Below, one piece after another: positions 1-13,544 of a stretch of DNA of 64,000 nt (positions are counted from its first letter, which is position 1; each line of letters starts with the position of its first letter). Source of the stretch: Symsagittifera roscoffensis (lineage: Eukaryota > Xenacoelomorpha > Acoela > Convolutidae); NCBI RefSeq assembly GCF_963678635.1, contig NW_026971317.1, forward strand, positions 58,508-122,507, given 5' to 3'. The position numbers and the translations under genes were made by a program. The notes below the pieces were generated by a model. The model worked only from the letters and a program-made list of their open reading frames with translations. It did not search any database and was not told where the DNA came from.

Positions 1-109
1 GATTTGGGGGAAGTGCAACAGGATCGTATATGCTCCCTATAATGTTCTATGGTCTAGCTGACATGTCAGCAGGGTTCCAGATTGCAATGGATATGATCAA
101 TAACAGAGC

Positions 110-1343
110 GAATTATCATGGACGAGTGCCGGTATCAGCTGATTGCCACCACTGGACACATCGAACTATTCATTAATTGTGGTGGTTTTGATCATTTCGG
201 AAAACTTATTAGACACAAATACAGGCAACGTGCTGGTAGATTTCAATCATTGTAGCACAGTAGTACTATTTGTTCACATGAATGATTTTTTCAGTTTTAA
301 TTGCCAGGGATTTATGAATATCAAGACTGAGACAGCTCGCGAAAAATGCTGCTTGGAACTCAAGCTTGGGAACTGAAAGAATTTTCTTCGGCGCTATTCT
401 AGTTTTCCAAAAATTAGAGCAATTTTGTCTTTATTTGTAACGAAGGAGCGACCAAGCAAGAAAGCAACCAATTAAAGGACATCTTGAGAACTGTCATCAA
501 ACCTATCGATATCTATTTTTCAAACGGTGTCGAGGAAAGAGCGAGAGTCTGTTAAACGGCCAAGTTTTGGTTAACCAGTATGCATTTCTAGGAAATTCTT
601 CTGAAGCTCACCTGACAATGTTTTGTCCCATTTTTGGCTAGAAACACGCCAAACATCTTTCAGTAAAAGCCGGGCATGACCGGCGACCGGGTCGCGTCGA
701 AAACCGACCAAACCAATCGGGTCGAAAATTGACGAGAAGTAGCTTAAGACGGTGCGCTGCATAAATTGTTTACGCCACGACTAATACTTGAGGTATCATT
801 TGTGTTGTCTCACTTAAAAACTAGTACGTCTGCGGCCATGGCAACGTTTAAACTGATTTACTTTACAAAATAAATCTTGCTGTTTTCAGGATTCAAATTT
901 CCTGCTAAATTTGGAACATTGATGACAAACTCGGTTGTTCTAAAACCTCCTAGACTCAACAAACTTACAAGGTGTTCGCTCAATTTTAGGGCTGCGTTCA
1001 GATCGGCGATAGAACCTAAGAGGTCAATCATACACAAAATATGTAGGACAGCAGATGCAGCAGCTGGAAGTGTGTCGTAGTTATCTCTTGCGGTTTGCTG
1101 AAGCGCAAACTTTCTACATGTGTGGGAGTCTCGAGCTCCAAATATATAATTAATCTAAGGAAAAATTAGTCTAATTAGTCTCATTCACAACCATTGTGGG
1201 GTCCTCCCCCACAAAAAAGGCAAAAAACGTTGATCGATTGCTCCTACAACTAGCAAGAACCTTCCGTCTTTGTCAGCTAAAGCCGTATAATTGAATTGTC
1301 TGAACTGTAGAACTCGTATTGAACTGTGTAGCAGATCAGGATT
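110..1343 (-). pseudogene. BEL/Pao pol fragment (RT to RNase H), module copy I
   Basis: Read on the - strand from 1343 downward, this is a Pao-type polymerase in several frames. The RT part includes FLW, ALQQTARDNYDTLPAAA and a degenerate catalytic-loop region. Next comes the Pao connection motif VLSYFSSIFDPIGLV (near 740-700), then an RNase H-like part near 480-250. Frameshifts and stops break every domain, and no LTR or integrase is present. The remnant is almost identical in the other module copies. That shows it was copied as part of the module rather than inserted four times. Confidence 0.7.
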
Positions 1344-1349
1344 AACCAA

Positions 1350-1434
1350 AGTAGTATAGCTAACTTACACTGGGATCGGAGGGGGGGGGGGTGATCCCGG
1401 GAGGGGTCATTGCGAATGAAATTGAGATCCCAAC
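1350..1434 (+). repeat. Truncated left TIR of a Polinton (85 bp) with its target-site base pairs
   Basis: This segment starts AGTAGTATAGC, runs into a poly-G tract and GATCCCGGGAGG, and matches the complete left TIR at 29039. The six bases before it (1344-1349) are AACCAA, the same target sequence that flanks the complete element. The copy is cut after 85 bp, where gypsy relic sequence resumes. It is therefore a broken duplicate of one insertion junction, not an independent insertion. Confidence 0.8.
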
Positions 1435-2837
1435 TGTTGACCCTGGAATTCTGCAATGGTTTCTGAATTGGTCAACTAAGAAACAGAAAAGGAAAATGAA
1501 AACAACCGAAATTCAATCCATCTGAAAAGTGGAACTTTCAAGCGCATTTCTCCATTGTAACACATAGCTGATGAAGATGCACGGAGTCCTGAAAGGGGAT
1601 GTTTGTTCAGCTGGCTGGGAATTGATAGAAGCAACTTTTAACTTAACAGAAAAAGGCACTGAACAAACTCTGAGTCTAGATTTGCGTATCAAAGTGATGA
1701 TCAGAACTATAGAGAAGTCGGCTCCTAAACAGATATCTAAGTTTGACAAGATTTTGTGTGAGCAGTCAGAAGGTTGGAAACAACTTTCTTATATGAAAAT
1801 TCAAGAATTGTTTGGTAGACAAGGAAAATAACAAAGCATGTGGTTAATACCGAAATAAGGTACTCATTTTTTCCTGCTCATAAAAGGAAGAAGAATATCT
1901 TTAAAAAATCATGAAAAAGTTTAACAAAAGCAAAATGGTACTCTCAGAAGGTCACAAGCTACGTCTAGAAAAACTTAAAAGAGACTGCTTCCTTGCTTGA
2001 TTGTAATTACAGTGAAAAAGATGAGTAAAGAAAATGACGCTAAGCAAAACTAACTAACAGGCAACTTAAAAACATATATCAAAATCCCGAAGTAGGCGAA
2101 ATGTTGAACCTGTAAGCCAGATTGTAGTTTCAAGTTGTCTGCAGAAACAGCGTAACAGTGCAATTGGCAATTTCATCACAGTTGGGCGGAGCGCAATAGG
2201 CCCATATATGGCCCCTACAAACTTCTATAGTCTAACTGTCAGCAGATTTCCACAATGCAATGAATATAATCAATAACAGAGCCAAAAAAATTTCCTTTTG
2301 AAGGACAGCTTCTATCTTTCAACAAACTGTTCGCTAAAAAAAATATTATTTAATTATTTCGAAAGAGCTGTCGCGCTTGTTGGCCCAGTTGATTTCCAAA
2401 GACAAGTGGCTGGATCGCTTTCGCAAAGCAACAGTCGCCAAGGCTTCGAGCTCATGAGCTCAATTATCATTCAACTATGAAAACAGATAGCAGTGGTAGA
2501 TGACTGCATCCTAGTTGACGGTCCTTTAGCATTCAGCTGGCAACTGAGGCCAGTGGTAACAAAAAATCGTGGACAATGGGGCCAAGAGACTATGCTGGAT
2601 GTGTCCAAATAATTGTCGTGGAGCCATAGGAAAAAAAACGTTGTGATTTTAGCTGAATAATGTAGAAGCTGCATCAGAAATGGTACTAACACTAGAAACA
2701 TCAAGTTCTACCGAGTTCTGATCTCGGAGAATCAAAATAGCAGGAGACATATTCATTTCAAAGATGGGGATTGCAATGCAAAAGGATACTTTTACGTTTG
2801 AGACAATGTCACCGGCTGATGTACTGAAAAAAAAAGT
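1435..2837 (+). repeat. Ty3/gypsy relic unit, long form
   Basis: This is one long unit of the relic array. An 86-codon open stretch at 1571-1831 recurs in most units (6389-6643, 9473-9688, 19034-19288); I do not recognise its domain. RT N-terminal sequence follows, with a KGRR.SL..HEKV stretch near 1880 and IVITVKK near 2010. Next are an RT fragment near 2200-2270 and an integrase zinc-binding relic near 2490-2660. A gag-leader-like stretch begins near 2760. No frame is open across the unit and no LTR separates it from its neighbours. Confidence 0.65.
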
Positions 2838-5217
2838 TCTGATCTCGGAGCACTAGAAAGAAAAATAGCGAGTTACACTTTTACTTCAAAGATGGGGATT
2901 GCAGAACTACAGGGTACTTCGAAGTTTGAGACAATGATGTCCCCAGTTGAACAATAAAAAAAGCTATGAACTATGAGCAAAGAAAAAAAATCGCAATTGC
3001 GTTTGAAAACACAAATCCAGAAGCTGAGAAACAAGTAATTTTGCCTCGACGCCAATCATATCGAAGCAAGATTCCAAATTGGCAGGTGGGAGTTGGAACC
3101 ACAACAACAGAAAATCATATAGAGATCAGGTCAGGAGGACCAAACCAATTTCAGGAACTGCAGTAGATCTGGTTTGGAAAAGGAACCGTGTAACAGATGT
3201 TTCTGAGTTGGTCAACTAAGAAACATAAATGGAAAACGACATCGGGCGAAATTCAATCAAGCTGAAAAGTGAAATTTACTAGTGCTTTCTTCGATGGCAA
3301 CTCATACCCGATTATGATACACGGAGGCTTGGAAGGGGGTATTCGTTCAAAGGGCTGGGAAATTTGAAGAGAAAAAGGCACTAGATAAAATCTGAGTCTA
3401 GATTTGCAAACCAAAGTGATGATCAGAACTACAGAAAAATCGGCTCCTTAACAGCTACCGGGGTTTGACGTGCTATTATTTGAGCAGTCAAAAGAATAGA
3501 AACAAGTTTTTTAATGAGAATCTAAGAATTGTCTGATTGTCTAGGGGAGTCAAAATTCATGTGGTTATTACCAACTTAAAGTATCCATTAATCCCCGCGC
3601 AAAAAAGAAAGAAGAATGTCTTTACAAATTCTTGAAAAGTTTCATCACAAGCAAAATGTTACTCTCACAAGGTCAAAAGGAACAAATAGAAAGTTTTTAA
3701 AAAGACTGCTTCCTTGCCTGATTGTAATTACAGTGAAAAAGATGATTCACTAAAACTGACGCTAATTGACACCAACTAAAAGGCAGTTTCTTAAAAGTAT
3801 CAAATGCCCAAAATAGACGAACTGCTGGACGGGTTAGCCAGAATTTAGTTTCAAATTGGCTGCAGAAACAGCGTAACAGTGCAATTTCAACAGATTTGGG
3901 GGAAGTGCAACAGGATCGTATATGCTCCCTATAATGTTCTATGGTCTAGCTGACATGTCAGCAGGGTTCCAGATTGCAATGGATATGATCAATAACAGAG
4001 CGAATTATCATGGACGAGTGCCGGTATCAGCTGATTGCCACCACTGGACACATCGAACTATTCATTAATTGTGGTGGTTTTGATCATTTCGGAAAACTTA
4101 TTAGACACAAATACAGGCAACGTGCTGGTAGAATTCAATCATTGTAGCACAGTAGTACTATTTGTTCACATGGATGATTTTTTCAATTTTAATTGCCAGG
4201 GATTTATGAATATCAAGACTGAGAAAGCTCGCGAAAAATGCTGCTTGGAACTCAAGCTTGGGAACTGAAAGAATTTTCTTCGGCGCTATTCTAGTTTTCC
4301 AAAAATTAGAGCAATTTTGTCTTTATTTGTAACGACGGAGCGACCAAGCAAGAAAGCAACCAAATAAAGGACATCTTGAGAACTGTCATCAAACCTATCG
4401 ATATCTATTTTTCAAACGGTGTCGAGGAAAGAGCGAGAGTCTGTTAAACGGCCAAGTTTTGGTTAACCAGTATGCATTTCTAGGCAATTCTTCTGAAGCT
4501 CGCCTGACAACGTTTCGTCCCATTTTTGGCTAGAAACACACCAAACATCTTTCAGTAAAAGCCGGGCATGACCGGCGACCGGGTCGGGTCGAAAACCGAC
4601 CAAACCAGTCGGGTCGAAAATTGACGATAAGTAGCTTAAGACGGTGCGCTGCATAAATTGTTTACGCCACGACTAATACTTGAGGTATCATTTGTGTTGT
4701 CTCACTTAAGAACTAGTACGTCTGCGGCCATGGCAATGTTTAAACTGATTTACTTTACAATATAAATCTTGCTGTTTTCAGGATTAAAATTTCCTGCTAA
4801 ATCTGGAACATTGATGACAAACTCGGTTGTACTAAACCCTCCTAGACTCAACAAACTTACAAGGTGTTCGCTCAATTCTAGCGCTGCGTTGAGATCGGCG
4901 ATAGAACCTAAGAAGTCAACCATACAAAAATTATCTAGGACAGCAGATGCAGCAGCTGGAATTGTGTCGTAGTTATCTCTTGCGGTTTGCTGAAGCGCAA
5001 ACTTTCTACATGTGTGGGAGTCTCGAGCTCCAAATATATAATTAGTCTAAGGAAAAATTAGTCTAATTAGTCTCATTCACAACCATTGTGGGGTCCTCCC
5101 CCACAAAAAAGGCAAAAAACGTTGATCGATTGCTCCTACAACTAGCAAAAACCTTCCGTCTTTGTCAGCTAAAGCCGTATAATTGAATTGTCTGAACTGT
5201 AGAACTCGTATTGAGCT
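2838..5217. repeat. Duplicated module, copy II (gypsy short unit plus antisense Pao)
   Basis: This is a gypsy relic lacking the zinc-knuckle section (2838-4001), followed by antisense Pao sequence to 5217. The upstream part matches 26590-27782 and 11348-12303. The copy ends inside Pao, about 20 bp before the Polinton insertion point, and continues directly into array sequence at 5218. It is the only one of the four copies without Polinton sequence. It could predate the insertion or could simply have broken before it; the break position does not decide. Confidence 0.75.
4002..5217 (-). pseudogene. BEL/Pao pol fragment, module copy II
   Basis: Antisense Pao polymerase, collinear with 27782-29032. 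The connection motif VLSYLSSIFDPTGLV lies near 4640-4600 on the - strand. RT sequence lies near 5210-4790, including the region that reads LQFRQFNYTALAD. Short open stretches (4463-4654) survive between stops. No catalytic motif is intact. The end at 5217 is an abrupt joint to array sequence. Confidence 0.65.
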
Positions 5218-8200
5218 GTAAGAAACAGAAAAGGAAAATGAAAACAAGCGAAATTCAATCCAGCTGAAAAGTGAAACTTGCAAGTGCATTTATCGATTGT
5301 AACACATACCCGATAATGATACACTGAGTCTTGGAAGGGAATATTCGTTCAGCGGACTGGGAAGTGTTCACAAAAAAGGCAGTATATAAACTCTGAGTCT
5401 AGATTTGCATATCAAAGTGATGATCAGAACTATAGAGAAGTCGGCTCCTAAACAGATATCTAGGTTTGACAAGATTATGCGTGAGCAGTCAAAAGGTCGG
5501 AAACAACTTTCTTATATGAATATTCAAGGTTTCTTTGGTAGTCAAGAAAAGTAACAAAGCATGTGATTAATACCAAATTAAAGTACTCAATTTTTCCCAC
5601 TCATAAAAGGACGAAGAATATCTTTAAAAAATCATGAAAAGGTTTAACATAAGCAAAATGGTACTCTCAGAAGTTCACAAGGTACGTCTAGAGAAAAATT
5701 GCAATTGCGCTTGAAAACATAATTGCGGAAGCTGCAGGAACAAGTCACTTTGCCTGAACGCCAATCAAAAAAAAGCAAGAGTCCAAATTAGCAGTTAGGT
5801 GAATCAGAGACCAGGTCAAGAGGAGCAAACCGATTTCAGGAACTGCAATAGATCCAGTTTGGAAAGGAAACCGTTTAATAGATATAGTTTAATTTCTTCA
5901 GGCGAGCACCTGAAAATGGCCAGCTATGGAAAAGACATTTAAGAACTGCAAATATCTAAATAATTTAGCAAAAGAGACAGAAAAGGTAGAAAGTTCAGAC
6001 GAGGAGTGTTTTTTGAAACAAGACTTTGGATCATGCGTTGGCTTCAAACAATGAAGATAAGAACCACACCAACAAAAGAAACTGAACAGTTTTTTCGGAG
6101 AATAATGAACTATAATGACGCATTTCGAAAAAAAAACAGAAACCAAGTCTAGTGGAAAAGAAACACTACAAAACAGGAGATCCACAAATAAATTAATTGA
6201 ATCGTTGAAAACGTTGGTTGGTTTGACAACAAGTTATCAGCATGAATGTTGAACCTGGACTTCTACAATTGTTTCTTTAATGGGCAATCAAAAAACAAAA
6301 ACGGAAAAAGAAACCGGGCGAAATTCAATCCATCTGAAAAGTGGAACTTTCAAGCGGATTTTTCCATTGTAACACATAGCTGATTAAGATGCACAGAGTC
6401 CTGAAAGGGGATGTTTGTTCAGCTGGCTGGGAATTGATAGAAGCAACTTGTAACTTAACAGAAAAAGGCACTGAACAAACTTTGATTCTAGATTTGCATA
6501 TCAAAGTGATGATCAGAACTATAGAGAAGTCGGCTCCTAAACAGATATCAAAGTTTGACAAGATTTTGTGTGAGCAGTCAGAAGGTTGGAAACAACTTTC
6601 TTATATGAAAATTCAAGAATTGTTTGGTAGACAAGGAAAATAACAAAGCATGTGGTTAATACCGAAATAAGGTACTCATTTTTTCCTGCTCATAAAAGGA
6701 AGAAGAATATCTTTGAAAAATCATGAAAAGGTTTAGCATAAGCAAAATGGTACTCTTAGAAGGTCACAAGCTACGTCTAGAAAAACTTAAAAGAGACTGC
6801 TTCCTTGCTTGATTGTAATTACAGTGAAAAAGATGAGTCAATAAGAATGACGCTAAGCAAAACCAACTAACAGGCAACTTAAAAACATATATCAAAATCC
6901 CGAAGTAGACAAAATGATGGACCTGTAAGCCAGATTGTAGTTTCAAGTTGTCTGCAGAAACAGCGTAACAGTGCAATTGGCAATTTCATCACAGTTGGGC
7001 GGAGCGCAATAGGCCCATATATGGCCCCTACAAACTTCTATAGTCTAACTGTCAGCAGATTTCCACAATGCAATGGATATAATCAATAACAGAGCCAAAA
7101 AAAAAATTTCCTTTTGAAGGACAGCTTATCTCTTTCAAAAAACTGTTCGATAAAAAATATAATTTAATTATTTCGAAAGAGTTGTCGCGCTTGTTGGTCC
7201 AGTTGATTTCCAAAGACAAGTGGCTGGATCGCTTTCGCAGAGTTGTTCAAAGCAACAGTCGTCAAGGCTTCGAGCTCATGAGCTCAATTATCATTCGACT
7301 ATGAAACCAGATAGCAGTGGTAGATAACTGCATCCTGGTTGAGTGTCCTTTAGCAGTCAGCTGGCAACTGAGGCCAGTGGTAACAAAAAATTGTGGACAA
7401 TCGGGCCAAGAGGCTATGCTGGATGTGTCCAAATAATTGTCGTGGAGCCATAGGCGAAAAAACGTTGTGATTTTAACTGAATAATGTAGAAGCTGCATAG
7501 GAAATGGTACTAACACTAGAAACATCAAGTTCTACCGAGTTCTGATCTCGGAGAATCAAAATAGCAGGAGACATATTCATTTCAAAGATGGGGATTGCAA
7601 TGCAAAAGGATACTTTTACGTTTGAGGCAATGTCACCGGCTGATGTACTGAAAAAAAACTTTGATTTTTGCGCTGAGCAAAGAAAACAACCGCAATTGAT
7701 TTTGAAAACACAAATGCAGAAGCTGCAGGAAGAACTCACTTTGCCTGGATGCCAGTCAAGTCAAAGGAAGAGTCCAAATTGGCAGTTGGGAATCGGAACC
7801 CCAACAACAGAAGATCAAGTAGAAATCAGGTCAAGAGGAGCAAACCGACTTCAGGAACTGCAGTAGATCCAGTTTGGAAAGGAAACCGTTTAATAGATAT
7901 GGTTTAATTTCTTCAGGCGAGCCTTTGAAAATGGCCAGCTTTGGAAAAGACATTTAAGAACTGCAAATATCTAAATAATTTAGCAAAAGAGACAGAAGAG
8001 GTAGAAAGTTCAGACGAGGAGTGTTTTTTGAAACAAGACTTTGTTTCATGCGTTGGCTTCAAACAGTGAAGATAAGAACCACACCAACAAAAAAAACTGA
8101 ACAGTATATTCGGAGAATAATGAACTATAAGGACGCTTTTCGAAAAAAAACAGAATTCAAGTCTAGTGGTAAAGAAAAACTACAAAACAGGAGATCCACA

Positions 8201-11200
8201 AATAAATTAAAGAAATCGTTGGAAATGTTGGTTAATGTTGACAACTAGATTATGAGTATAACTGTTGACCCTGAAATTCTGCAATGGTTTCTGAATTGGT
8301 CAACTAAGAAACAGAAAAGGAAAATGAAAACAAGCGAAATTCAATCCAGTTGAAAAGTGAAACTTGCAAGTGCATTTATCGATTGTAACACATACCCGAT
8401 TATGATACACTGAGTCTCGGAAGGGAATATTCGTTCAGCGGACTGGGAAGTGTTCACAGAAAAAGGCAGTATATAAACTCTGAGTCTGGATTTGCATATC
8501 AAAGTGATGATCAGAACTATAGAGAACTCGGCTCCTAAACATATATCTAGGTTCGACAAGATTATGCGTGAGCAGTCAGAAGGTCGGAAACAACTTTCTT
8601 ATATGAATATTCAAGATTTCTTTGGTAGTCAAGAAAAGTAACAAAGCATGTGGTTAATACCAAATTGAAGTACTCAATTTTTCCCACTCATAAAAGGAAG
8701 AAGAATATCTTTAAAAAATCATGAAAAGGTTTAACATAAACAAAATGGTACTCTCAGAAGTTAACAAGGTACGTCTAGAAAAAAATTGCAATTGCGCTTG
8801 AAAACATAAATGCGGAAGCTGCAGGAACAAGTCACTTTGCCTGAACGCCAATAAAAAAAGCAAGAGTCCAAATTAGCAGTTAGGTCAATCAGAGACCAGG
8901 TCAAGAGTAGCAAACCCATTTCAGGAACTGCAGTAGATCCAGTTTGGAAAGGAAACCGTTTAATAGATATGGTTTAATTTCTTCAGGCCAGCACTTGACA
9001 ATGGCCAGCTATGGAAAAGACATGTAAGAACTGCAAATATCTAAATAATTTAGCAAAAGAGACAGAAGAGGTAGAAAGTTCAGACGAGGAGTGTTTTTTG
9101 AAACAAGACATTGTTTCATGCGTTGGCTTCAAACAATGAAGATAAGAACCACACCAACAAAAGAAACTGAACAATATATTCGGAGAATAATGAACTATAA
9201 CGACGCATTTCGAAAAAAAACCGAAACCAAGTCAAGTGGTAAAGAAAAACTACAAAACAGGAGATCCACAAATAAATTAATGAAATCGTTAAAAACGTTG
9301 GTTGGTATGACAACAAGTTATCAGCATGAATGTTGAGCCTGGACTTCTACAATTGTTTCTTTAATGGGCAATCAAAAAATAAAAACGGAAAAAGAAACCG
9401 GGTGAAATTCAATCCATCTGAAAAGTGGAACTTTCAAGCGCATTTTTCCATTGTAACACATAGCTGATTAAGATGCACGGAGTCCTGAAAGGGGATGTTT
9501 GTTCAGCTGGCTGGGAATTGATAGAAGCAACTTTTAACTCAACAGAAAAAGGCACTGAACAAACTCTGAGTCTAGATTTGCATATCAAAGTGATGATCAG
9601 AACTATAGAGAAGTCGGCTCCTAAACAGATATCTAAGTTTGACAAGATTTTGTGTGAGCAGTCAGAAGGTTGGAAACAACTTTCTTAAATGAAAATTCAA
9701 GAATTGTTTGGCAGATTTTTCCTGCTCATAAAAGGAAGAAGAATATCTTTAAAAAATCATGAAAAGGTTTAACATAAGCAAAATGGTACTCTCAGAAGGT
9801 CACAAGCTACGTCTAGAAAAACTTAAAAGAGACTGCTTCCTTGCTTGATTGTAATTACAATTATGAGTCAATATGTAATTATGAGTCAATAAAAATGACG
9901 CTAAGCAAAACCAACTAACAGGCAACCTAAAAACATATATCAAAATCCCGAAGTAGACAAAATGTTGGACCTGTAAGCCAGATTGTAGTTTCAAGTTGTC
10001 TGCAGAAACAGCGTAACAGTGCAATTGGCAATTTCATCACAGTTGGGCGGAGCGCAATAGGCCCATATATGGCCCCTACAAGCTTCTATATTCTAACTGT
10101 CAGCAGATTTCCACAATGCAATGGATATAATCAATAACAGAGCCAAAAAAAAATTCCTTTTGAAGGACAGCTTATTTCTTTCAAAAAACTGTTCGTTAAA
10201 AAAAATATTATTTAATTATTTCGAAAGAGCTGTCGCGCTTGTTGGCCCACTTGATTTCCAAAGACAAGTGGCTGGATCGCTTTCGCAGAGTTGTTCAAAG
10301 CAACAGTCGTCAAGGCTTCGAGCTCATGAGCTCAATTATCATTCCACTATGAAACCAGATAGCAAAGGTAGATGACTGCATCCTGGTTGACTGTCCTTTA
10401 GCAGTCAGCTCGCAACTGAGGCCAGTGGTAACGAAAAGTCGGGGACAATCGGGCCAAGAGGCTATGCTGGATGTGTCCAAATAATTGTCGTGGAGCCATA
10501 GGCAAAAAGACGTTGAGATTTTAACTGAATAATGTAGAAGCTGCATCAGAAATGGTACTAACACTAGAAACATCAAGTTCTACCGAGTTCTGATCTCGGA
10601 GAATCAAAATAGCAGGAGACATATTCATTTAAAAGATGGGGATTGCAATGCAAAAGGATACTTTCACGTTTGAGACAATGTCACCGGCTGATGTACTGAA
10701 AAAAAAACATTTGATTTTTGAGCTGAGCAAAGAAAACAACCGCAATTGATTTTGAAAACACAAATATAGAAGCTGCAGGAACAACTCACTTTGCCTGGAT
10801 GCCAGTCAAGTCAAAGGAAGAGTCCAAATTGGCAGTTGGGAGTCGGAACTCCAACAACAGAAGATCAAGTAGAAATCAGGTCAAGAGGAGCAAACCGACT
10901 TCAGGAACTGCAGTAGATCCAGTTTGGAAAGGAAACCGTTTAATAGATATGGTTTAATTTCTTCAGGCGAGCACTTGAAAATGGCCAGCTATGGAAAAGA
11001 CATTTAAGAACTGCAAATATCTAAATAAATTAGCAAAAGAGACAGAAGAGGTAGAAAGTTCAGACGAGGAGTGTTTTTAGAAACAAGACTTTGTTTCATG
11101 TGTTGGCTTCAAACAATGAAGATAAGAGCCACACCAACAAAAGAAACTGAATAGGATATTCGGAGAGAAAATGAACCATAACGACGCTTTTCGAAAAAAA

Positions 11201-11347
11201 AAACGGAAACCAAGTCTAGTGGTACAGAAAAACTACAAAACAGGAGATCCACAAATAAAATATTGAAATGGTTGAAAACGTTTGTTTGTTTGACAACAAG
11301 TTATCAGCATGAATGTTGAACCTGGACTTCTACAGTTGTTTCTTTAA
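5218..11347 (+). repeat. Ty3/gypsy relic array with about 3.08-kb higher-order period
   Basis: The landmark AATTCAATCC followed by a CTGAAAAG-type sequence occurs near 5252, 6325, 8340 and 9405. The spacings alternate at about 1.07 and 2.02 kb, so a short and a long unit form a higher-order repeat of about 3.08 kb present twice. Long units retain RT (near 7010 and 10060), integrase zinc-binding (7310-7500, 10360-10550) and gag-leader (7585, 10632) remnants. The 92-codon stretch at 7588-7866 is the longest gag-like reading. It is rich in Gln and Lys, with the segment LKTQMQKLQEEL suggesting a coiled coil. No long coding frame survives. Confidence 0.7.
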
Positions 11348-12303
11348 TTCTATGCTGGATCATATCGAAGCAAGAGTCCAAATTGGCAAGTGGGAGTTGG
11401 AACCACAACAACAGAAGATCATATAGAGATCAGATCAGGATGACCAAACCAATTTCAGGAACTGCAGTAGATCCGGTTTGGAAAAGGAACCATGTAATAG
11501 ATGTTTCTGAGTTGGTCAACTAAGAAACATAAATGGAAAATGACATCGGGCGAAATTCAATCCAGCTGAAAAGTGAAATTTACCAGTGCTTGTTTCGATG
11601 GCAACTCATGCCCGATTATGATACACGGAGGCTCGGAAGGGGATATTCGTTCATAGGGCTGGGAGATTTTAAGAGAAAAAGGCAGTAGATAAAATCTGAG
11701 TCTAGATTTGCAAACCAAAGTGATGATCAGAACTACAGAAAAATCAGCTCATAACAGCGACCGAGGTTTGACGTGCTATTATTTGAGCAGTCAAAAGAGT
11801 TGAAACAAGTTTTTTAATGAGAATCTAATAATTGTCTGATTGTCTAGGGGAGTCAAAATTCATGTGGTTATTACCAACTTAAAGTATCCATTAATCCCCG
11901 CTCAAAAAAGGAAGAAGAATGTCTTTACAAATTCTTGAAAAGGTGCATCATAAGCAAAATGTTACTCTCACAAGGTCAAAAGGAACAAATAGAAAGTTTT
12001 TAAAAAGACTGCTTCCTTGCCTGATTGTAATTACAGTGAAAAAGATGGTTCACTAAAACTGACGCTAATTGAAACCAACTAAAAGGCAGTTTCTTAAAAG
12101 TATCAAATGCCCAAAATAGACGAACTGCTGGACGGGTTAGCCAGAATTTAGTTTCAAATTGGCTGCAGAAACAGCGTAACAGTGCAATTTCATCAGATTT
12201 GGGGGAAGTGCAACAGGATCGTATATGCTCCCTATAATGTTCTATGGTCTAGCTGACATGTCAGCAGGGTTCCAGATTGCAATGGATATTATCAATAACA
12301 GAG

Positions 12304-13538
12304 CGAATAATCATGGACGAGTGCCTGTATCAGCTGATTGCCACCACTGGACACATTGAACTATTCATTAATTGTGGTGGTTTTGAGCATTTCGGAAAAC
12401 TTATTAGACACAAATACAGGCAACGTGCTGGTAGAATTCAATCATTGTATCACAGTAGTACTATTTATTCACATGAATGATTTTTTCAATTTTAATTGCC
12501 AAGAATTTATGAATATCAAGTCTCAGACAGCTCGCTAAAAACGCTGCTTGGAACTCAAGCTTGGGAACTGAAAGAATTTTCTTCGGCGCTATTCTAGTTT
12601 TCCAAAAATTAGAGCAATTTTGTCTTTATTTGTAACGACGGAGCGACCAAGCAAGAAAGCAACCAAATAAAGGACATCTTGAGAACTGTCATCAAACCTA
12701 TCGATATCTATTTTTCAAACGGTGTCGAGGAAAGAGCGAGAGTCTGTTAAACGGCCAAGTTTTGGTTAACCAGTATGCATTTCTAGGCAATTCTTCTGAA
12801 GCTCGCCTGACAACGTTTCGTCCCATTTTTGGCTAGAAACACACCAAACATCTTTCAGTAAAAGCCGGGCATGACCGGCGACCGGGTCGGGTCGAAAACC
12901 GACCAAACCAGTCGGGTCGAAAATTGACGATAAGTAGCTTAAGACGGTGCGCTGCATAAATTGTTTACGCCACGACTAATACTTGAGGTATCATTTGTGT
13001 TGTCTCACTTAAGAACTAGTACGTCTGCGGCCATGGCAATGTTTAAACTGATTTACTTTACAATATAAATCTTGCTGTTTTCAGGATTAAAATTTCCTGC
13101 TAAATCTGGAACATTGATGACAAACTCGGTTGTACTAAACCCTCCTAGACTCAACAAACTTACAAGGTGTTCGCTCAATTTTAGCGCTGCGTTGAGATCG
13201 GCGATAGAACCTAAGAAGTCAACCATACAAAAATTATCTAGGACAGCAGATGCAGCAGCTGGAATTGTGTCGTAGTTATCTGTTGCGGTTTGCTGAAGCG
13301 CAAACTTTCTACATGTGTGGGCGTCTCGAGCTCCAAATATATAATTAGTCTAAGGAAAAATTAGTCTAATTAGTCTCATTCACAACCATTGTGGGGTCCT
13401 CCTCCACAAAAAGGGCAAAAAACGTTGATCGATTGCTCCTACAACTAGCAAGAACCTTCCCTCTATGTCAGCTAAAGCCGTATAATTGAATTGTCTGAAC
13501 TGCAGAACTCGTATTGAGCTATGTAACAGATCAGGACC
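12304..13538 (-). pseudogene. BEL/Pao pol fragment, module copy III
   Basis: Antisense Pao RT and RNase H pieces, collinear with the other module copies. The connection motif VLSYLSSIFDPTGLV is on the - strand near 12945-12900. The RT-like segment around 13270-13080 is interrupted by stops. The fragment abuts the Polinton TIR at 13545 with the shared target AACCAA. Confidence 0.65.
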
Positions 13539-13544
13539 AACCAA

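Larger units (their letters stand above)
1..1434. repeat. Duplicated module, copy I (gypsy RT end, antisense Pao, Polinton left tip)
   Basis: The same three-part block recurs at 2838-5217, 11348-17102 and 26590-29038. From 1 to about 109 it is a degenerate gypsy RT segment on the + strand, readable as FYGLADMSAGFQIAMDMI. From about 110 to 1343 it is an antisense BEL/Pao fragment. From 1350 to 1434 it is the first 85 bp of a Polinton TIR. The window cuts its left end. At 1432-1435 it jumps back into the gypsy relic array, with the bases AAC shared by both sides of the junction. That fits breakage and recombination rather than transposition. Confidence 0.8.

Noticed and set aside
1376-1395. G-run considered as a telomeric or assembly-gap signal
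   Set aside because: It is part of the Polinton TIR and recurs, with its complement, at the other end of the element.
1513-1749. Recurrent - strand frame of 70-80 codons in the gypsy units (also 6325, 8341, 9409, 18970)
   Set aside because: Complement of a + strand frame in a degenerate repeat; no domain and no conserved start.
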